Source: Clostridiales bacterium UBA929
GTDB taxonomy: Bacteria; Bacillota; Clostridia; Oscillospirales; UBA929
Assembly (NCBI GenBank): GCA_002293625.1
Contig: DBDP01000131.1
Span: 186 to 14,686 of the forward strand
Length of the DNA: 14,501 nt
Direction: 5' to 3'
Of the stretch, positions 11,235 to 14,501 are shown piece after piece. How positions within the stretch are numbered: the first letter of the stretch is position 1; every line of letters begins with the position of its first letter. The translations under genes and the position numbers were made by a program. The notes under the pieces were generated by a model that searched no databases, was not told the origin of the DNA, and saw only the letters and a list, made by a program, of their open reading frames with translations.

Positions 11235-14200
11235 ATGAAGCGCAAAACTATGGACGGCAACACCGCGGCGGCGCACGTGGCGTATGCGTTCACCGATGTC
11301 GCGGGCATTTATCCCATCACCCCGTCGTCGGTCATGGCGGAACTGGCGGACAAATGGTCGGCAGGCGGACAAAAGAATCTGTTCGGGCAAACGGTTCGCG
11401 TCGCGGAGATGCAGAGCGAGGCGGGCGCGGCCGGAACGGTGCACGGTTCTCTTTCGGCCGGCGCGCTGACGACGACCTTCACGGCGTCGCAGGGGCTGCT
11501 GCTGATGATCCCCAATATGTATAAAATCGCGGGTGAGCTGCTGCCCGGCGTCATTCACTGTTCGGCGCGGGCGCTGGCGAGCCACGCGCTCTCCATTTTT
11601 GGCGACCATTCCGACGTGATGGCCTGCCGCCAAACCGGCTTTGCCATGCTGGCTTCAACCAATCCGCAGGAAGTCATGCACCTCGGCGCGGTCGCCCACC
11701 TCGCGGCGATTAAGGGACGCGTTCCGTTCCTGCACTTCTTCGACGGCTTCCGCACCAGCCATGAAATGCAGAAGATCGACGCTTGGGATTACAGCGAGCT
11801 GGACACCATGCTGGACAGAGACGCCGTCGCGGCGTTCCGCGCCCGCTCCCTTAACCCCGAACATCCCGTCCTGCGCGGCACGGCGCAGAACCCTGACATC
11901 TTCTTCCAAGCGCGTGAGGCGTGCAACCCGTACTATGACGCCCTTCCGGCCGTCGTGGAAGAATATATGGCCGCCGTCAACGCGAAATGCGGTACCGATT
12001 ATAAACTGTTCAACTATTACGGCGCGCCCGACGCCGAGCGCGTAATCGTCGCGATGGGCAGTGTATGCGATACCATTGAGGAAACGATCGACTATATGCT
12101 CGCGCAAGGCGAAAAGGTTGGTTTGGTGAAGGTTCGCCTCTACCGTCCGTTTGTCGGCGACGCGTTTGCCGCCGCCCTGCCGAAGACCGTTAAGAAAATC
12201 GCCGTCCTAGACCGTACCAAAGAACCCGGCGCGCTGGGTGAGCCGCTGTACCTCGACGTATTCACAGCACTCGCGGAGCGCAACATTCAGGGCATTCAAA
12301 TCGTCGGCGGACGCTACGGCCTCGGCTCAAAGGACACCCCGCCCTCCAACATCTTCGCCGTCTATGAAAATCTTTCGTCGTCCGCCCCGAAGAATAAGTT
12401 CACGATTGGTATCGAGGACGACGTGACAAATCTCTCGCTCCCGCTTTCCGACGTACCCGACACCACCCCGAAGGCAACCGTATCGTGCAAATTCTGGGGT
12501 CTCGGCGCGGACGGGACAGTCGGCGCGAACAAAAACTCCATCAAGATCATCGGCGACCACACCGACAAGTACGCGCAGGCGTATTTCGCTTACGACAGCA
12601 AAAAGTCGGGCGGCGTAACGATCTCCCATCTCCGCTTCGGCGACGAGCCGATTAAGTCCACCTACTTTGTCTCCAAAGCTGACTTTGTGGCGTGCCACAA
12701 CCCGAGCTACGTGGACAAATATAAGATGGTTGAGGACGTGAAGCCGGGCGGCGTATTCCTGCTGAGCTGCGACTGGGACACGGACGGCCTGAACGCCCAT
12801 CTGCCCGGTTCGATGAAGCGGTATATCGCCCAAAACAACGTTAAATTCTACACGGTGGACGGCATCGGTCTCGCCCGCGGCATCAATAAGCGCGGGCTGG
12901 GCGTTAACGTTATCCTGCAAGCCGCCTTCTTCAAACTCGCGAACATCATCCCGCTGGACGACGCCGTGAAGTATATGAAGGAAGCCATCGTCACGACCTA
13001 CGGCAAAAAGGGTCAGGACGTTGTTGACATGAACTTCAAGTGCGTGGATGCGGGTATCGGGAATGTCCGCGAAGTTACCGTTCCGGCGGATTGGAAAAAC
13101 GCGCCGGACAGCGAGGCCGACCTCGGCATCACCGGCGACCGTCCCGAGCTTGTGGATTTCGTTAAGGATATCCTTGTGCCTGTCAACCGCCAGCAGGGCG
13201 ACGCGCTTCCCGTATCAGTATTTAAGGACGCCGACGGTACCTTCCCGCAGGGCAGCGCCGCCTATGAGAAGCGCGGCATCGCGGTGGATGTGCCGGAATG
13301 GATTCCCGACAACTGCATTCAGTGTAACCAATGCTCTTACGTCTGCCCCCACGCCGTTATCCGCCCGTTCGCGCTGGACGAAAACGAAGCCGCGAACGCT
13401 CCCGCGGGCGTTAAAAAGACCAAGATGACCGGCAAGGGAATGGACGCGTTCCAGTACACCATGACGCCGTCCGTCCTCGACTGCACCGGCTGCGGTTCCT
13501 GCGCCAACATCTGCCCCGCGAAGGAAAAAGCGCTGGTGATGAAGCCGATCGAAAGCCAGCTGGATGTACAGACGGCGTATGATTACCTTGTCAAAGACGT
13601 GTCCGACAAAGAAAGTGTCTACGACACCTTCAAGCCCGACACCGTCAAGGGCAGCCAGTTCAAACAACCGCTGCTTGAGTTCTCCGGCGCGTGCGCCGGC
13701 TGCGGCGAAACGCCGTACGCCACGCTGGTTACGCAGCTTTACGGTGACCGCATGATGATCGCGAACGCCACCGGCTGCTCGTCGATCTGGGGCGGCAGCG
13801 CTCCCTCGACGCCATATACCGTCAACAAGAAGGGACAAGGTCCCGCGTGGGCGAACAGCCTGTTTGAAGACAACGCCGAATACGGTTTCGGCATGGCGCT
13901 CGGCGTAACCCAGCGGCGCGAAAAACTGGCGGAGGAAGTCCGCAAAATGATCGCGGTGGATTACTGCGACGATGAATTGAAGAAAGCCGGGCAGGCGTGG
14001 CTCGACGTGATGAATAACGGAGAAGCCTCCAAAGCCGCCGCGTCTGCCTTGATCGCCGCCTGCGTGGACGGGCTGGACGTGGATCTCACCGGCACGCAGT
14101 GGGAAGCCGAATGGCTCGCGAATGGCAAGAAATGCCCCTGCGAAGCCTGCACCGGCGCGCGTTATGTCCTTGATAACCAAGATATGCTGGTGAAAAAATC

Positions 14201-14501
14201 GGTTTGGATCTTCGGCGGCGACGGCTGGGCGTATGACATCGGCTTCGGCGGGCTGGATCACGTAATCGCGTCCGGCGAGGACGTCAACATCCTCGTATTC
14301 GACACCGAGGTGTATTCCAACACCGGCGGCCAAGCGAGCAAAGCCTCGCAGATCGGCCAAGTCGCGCAGTTTGCCGCCTCCGGCAAGACGCAGCAGAAGA
14401 AGGACCTCGCCCAAATCGCGATGTCTTACGGATATGTCTATGTCGCCCAAGTGGCGATGGGCGCGAATTACGCGCAGACAATCAAAGCCTTTACCGAAGC
14501 C
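11235..14501 (+). CDS. nifJ: Pyruvate:ferredoxin (flavodoxin) oxidoreductase, 3' end outside the window
   Basis: 1089 codons are open to the window edge; full-length enzymes have about 1,170-1,190 residues, so some 80-100 are missing. It decarboxylates pyruvate to acetyl-CoA and CO2 with reduction of ferredoxin in the cytoplasm, the central step of pyruvate fermentation in anaerobes. The N-terminus (MDGNTAAAHVAYAFTDVAGIYPITPSS) is the family's pyruvate/TPP domain; transketolase-C-like and EKR domains follow. Two ferredoxin-type [4Fe-4S] motifs have cysteines 694/697/700/704 and 750/753/756/760. The third, TPP-proximal cluster shows C820, C823 and C848; its fourth cysteine should lie just past the edge. 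The TPP/Mg motif GGDGWAYDIG occurs near residue 996 and VYSNTGGQAS near 1025. The start has AAAGGG eight bases upstream. It is monocistronic at the 5' side. Confidence 0.96.
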   Translation, partial: MKRKTMDGNTAAAHVAYAFTDVAGIYPITPSSVMAELADKWSAGGQKNLFGQTVRVAEMQSEAGAAGTVHGSLSAGALTTTFTASQGLLLMIPNMYKIAGELLPGVIHCSARALASHALSIFGDHSDVMACRQTGFAMLASTNPQEVMHLGAVAHLAAIKGRVPFLHFFDGFRTSHEMQKIDAWDYSELDTMLDRDAVAAFRARSLNPEHPVLRGTAQNPDIFFQAREACNPYYDALPAVVEEYMAAVNAKCGTDYKLFNYYGAPDAERVIVAMGSVCDTIEETIDYMLAQGEKVGLVKVRLYRPFVGDAFAAALPKTVKKIAVLDRTKEPGALGEPLYLDVFTALAERNIQGIQIVGGRYGLGSKDTPPSNIFAVYENLSSSAPKNKFTIGIEDDVTNLSLPLSDVPDTTPKATVSCKFWGLGADGTVGANKNSIKIIGDHTDKYAQAYFAYDSKKSGGVTISHLRFGDEPIKSTYFVSKADFVACHNPSYVDKYKMVEDVKPGGVFLLSCDWDTDGLNAHLPGSMKRYIAQNNVKFYTVDGIGLARGINKRGLGVNVILQAAFFKLANIIPLDDAVKYMKEAIVTTYGKKGQDVVDMNFKCVDAGIGNVREVTVPADWKNAPDSEADLGITGDRPELVDFVKDILVPVNRQQGDALPVSVFKDADGTFPQGSAAYEKRGIAVDVPEWIPDNCIQCNQCSYVCPHAVIRPFALDENEAANAPAGVKKTKMTGKGMDAFQYTMTPSVLDCTGCGSCANICPAKEKALVMKPIESQLDVQTAYDYLVKDVSDKESVYDTFKPDTVKGSQFKQPLLEFSGACAGCGETPYATLVTQLYGDRMMIANATGCSSIWGGSAPSTPYTVNKKGQGPAWANSLFEDNAEYGFGMALGVTQRREKLAEEVRKMIAVDYCDDELKKAGQAWLDVMNNGEASKAAASALIAACVDGLDVDLTGTQWEAEWLANGKKCPCEACTGARYVLDNQDMLVKKSVWIFGGDGWAYDIGFGGLDHVIASGEDVNILVFDTEVYSNTGGQASKASQIGQVAQFAASGKTQQKKDLAQIAMSYGYVYVAQVAMGANYAQTIKAFTEA

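Noticed and set aside
13215..14450. Long 411-codon minus-strand frame
   Set aside because: It lies wholly opposite the pyruvate:ferredoxin oxidoreductase, is an antisense shadow of G+C-rich codons and has no domain or ribosome site.

Overview
The window looks like an ordinary chromosomal stretch from an anaerobic, G+C-rich member of the Bacillota, most likely class Clostridia (Oscillospirales-like). The grounds are a pyruvate:ferredoxin oxidoreductase, a DnaD-domain primosome protein next to a DnaC/DnaI-type helicase loader, a stand-alone MsmK/UgpC-type sugar-ABC ATPase, an SLH-domain surface protein, strong AGGAGG-type ribosome sites and sigma-A-like promoters. The taxonomic call is inference from gene content; there is no rRNA here.

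Layout, left to right. (1) 1-1066: a strongly foldable 100-nt element, a possible 16-codon leader peptide and an RBS-masking hairpin come before a SAM-dependent methyltransferase. (2) 1091-1169: an inverted pair of a dispersed palindromic repeat. (3) 3354 down to 1185, minus strand: dnaD-like, dnaC/dnaI-like and a 129-aa unknown gene, tightly packed, with a promoter placed so that the mRNA should be leaderless. (4) Divergent from it, a signal-peptide membrane protein of unknown function (3447-4184), then tRNA-Arg(CCT) and a very strong bidirectional terminator. (5) A minus-strand FMN / iron-sulfur flavoprotein (4355-4975), divergent from a Phd/PIN toxin-antitoxin pair (5126-5775) whose promoter contains a duplicated 17-bp motif. 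(6) An SLH surface protein on the minus strand (5828-6694). (7) ugpC/msmK (7023-8135), with no permease or binding-protein genes beside it. (8) A lipoprotein with a metallo-beta-lactamase fold (8293-9111). (9) 9112-9613: repeats, terminators and a doubtful small minus-strand reading frame. (10) A CsoR-family repressor followed by a zinc-type cation diffusion facilitator (minus, 10894 down to 9614), with a consensus promoter and an operator-like site over its start point. (11) A repeat pair, then nifJ/por (pyruvate:ferredoxin oxidoreductase) from 11235, which runs off the right edge.

Most genes are single transcription units with their own promoter and terminator. The real operons are dnaD-dnaC-129aa, the antitoxin-toxin pair, and csoR-CDF. 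Several promoters share an extended -10 of the form TGATATAnT. Nothing here is a clear new multi-gene system, prophage, IS element or CRISPR locus. The observations most worth a second look are the structured leader with competing hairpins before the methyltransferase, the leaderless primosome operon, the repeat-bearing promoter of the toxin-antitoxin pair, and the pairing of a Cu(I)-type CsoR with a zinc-type exporter.
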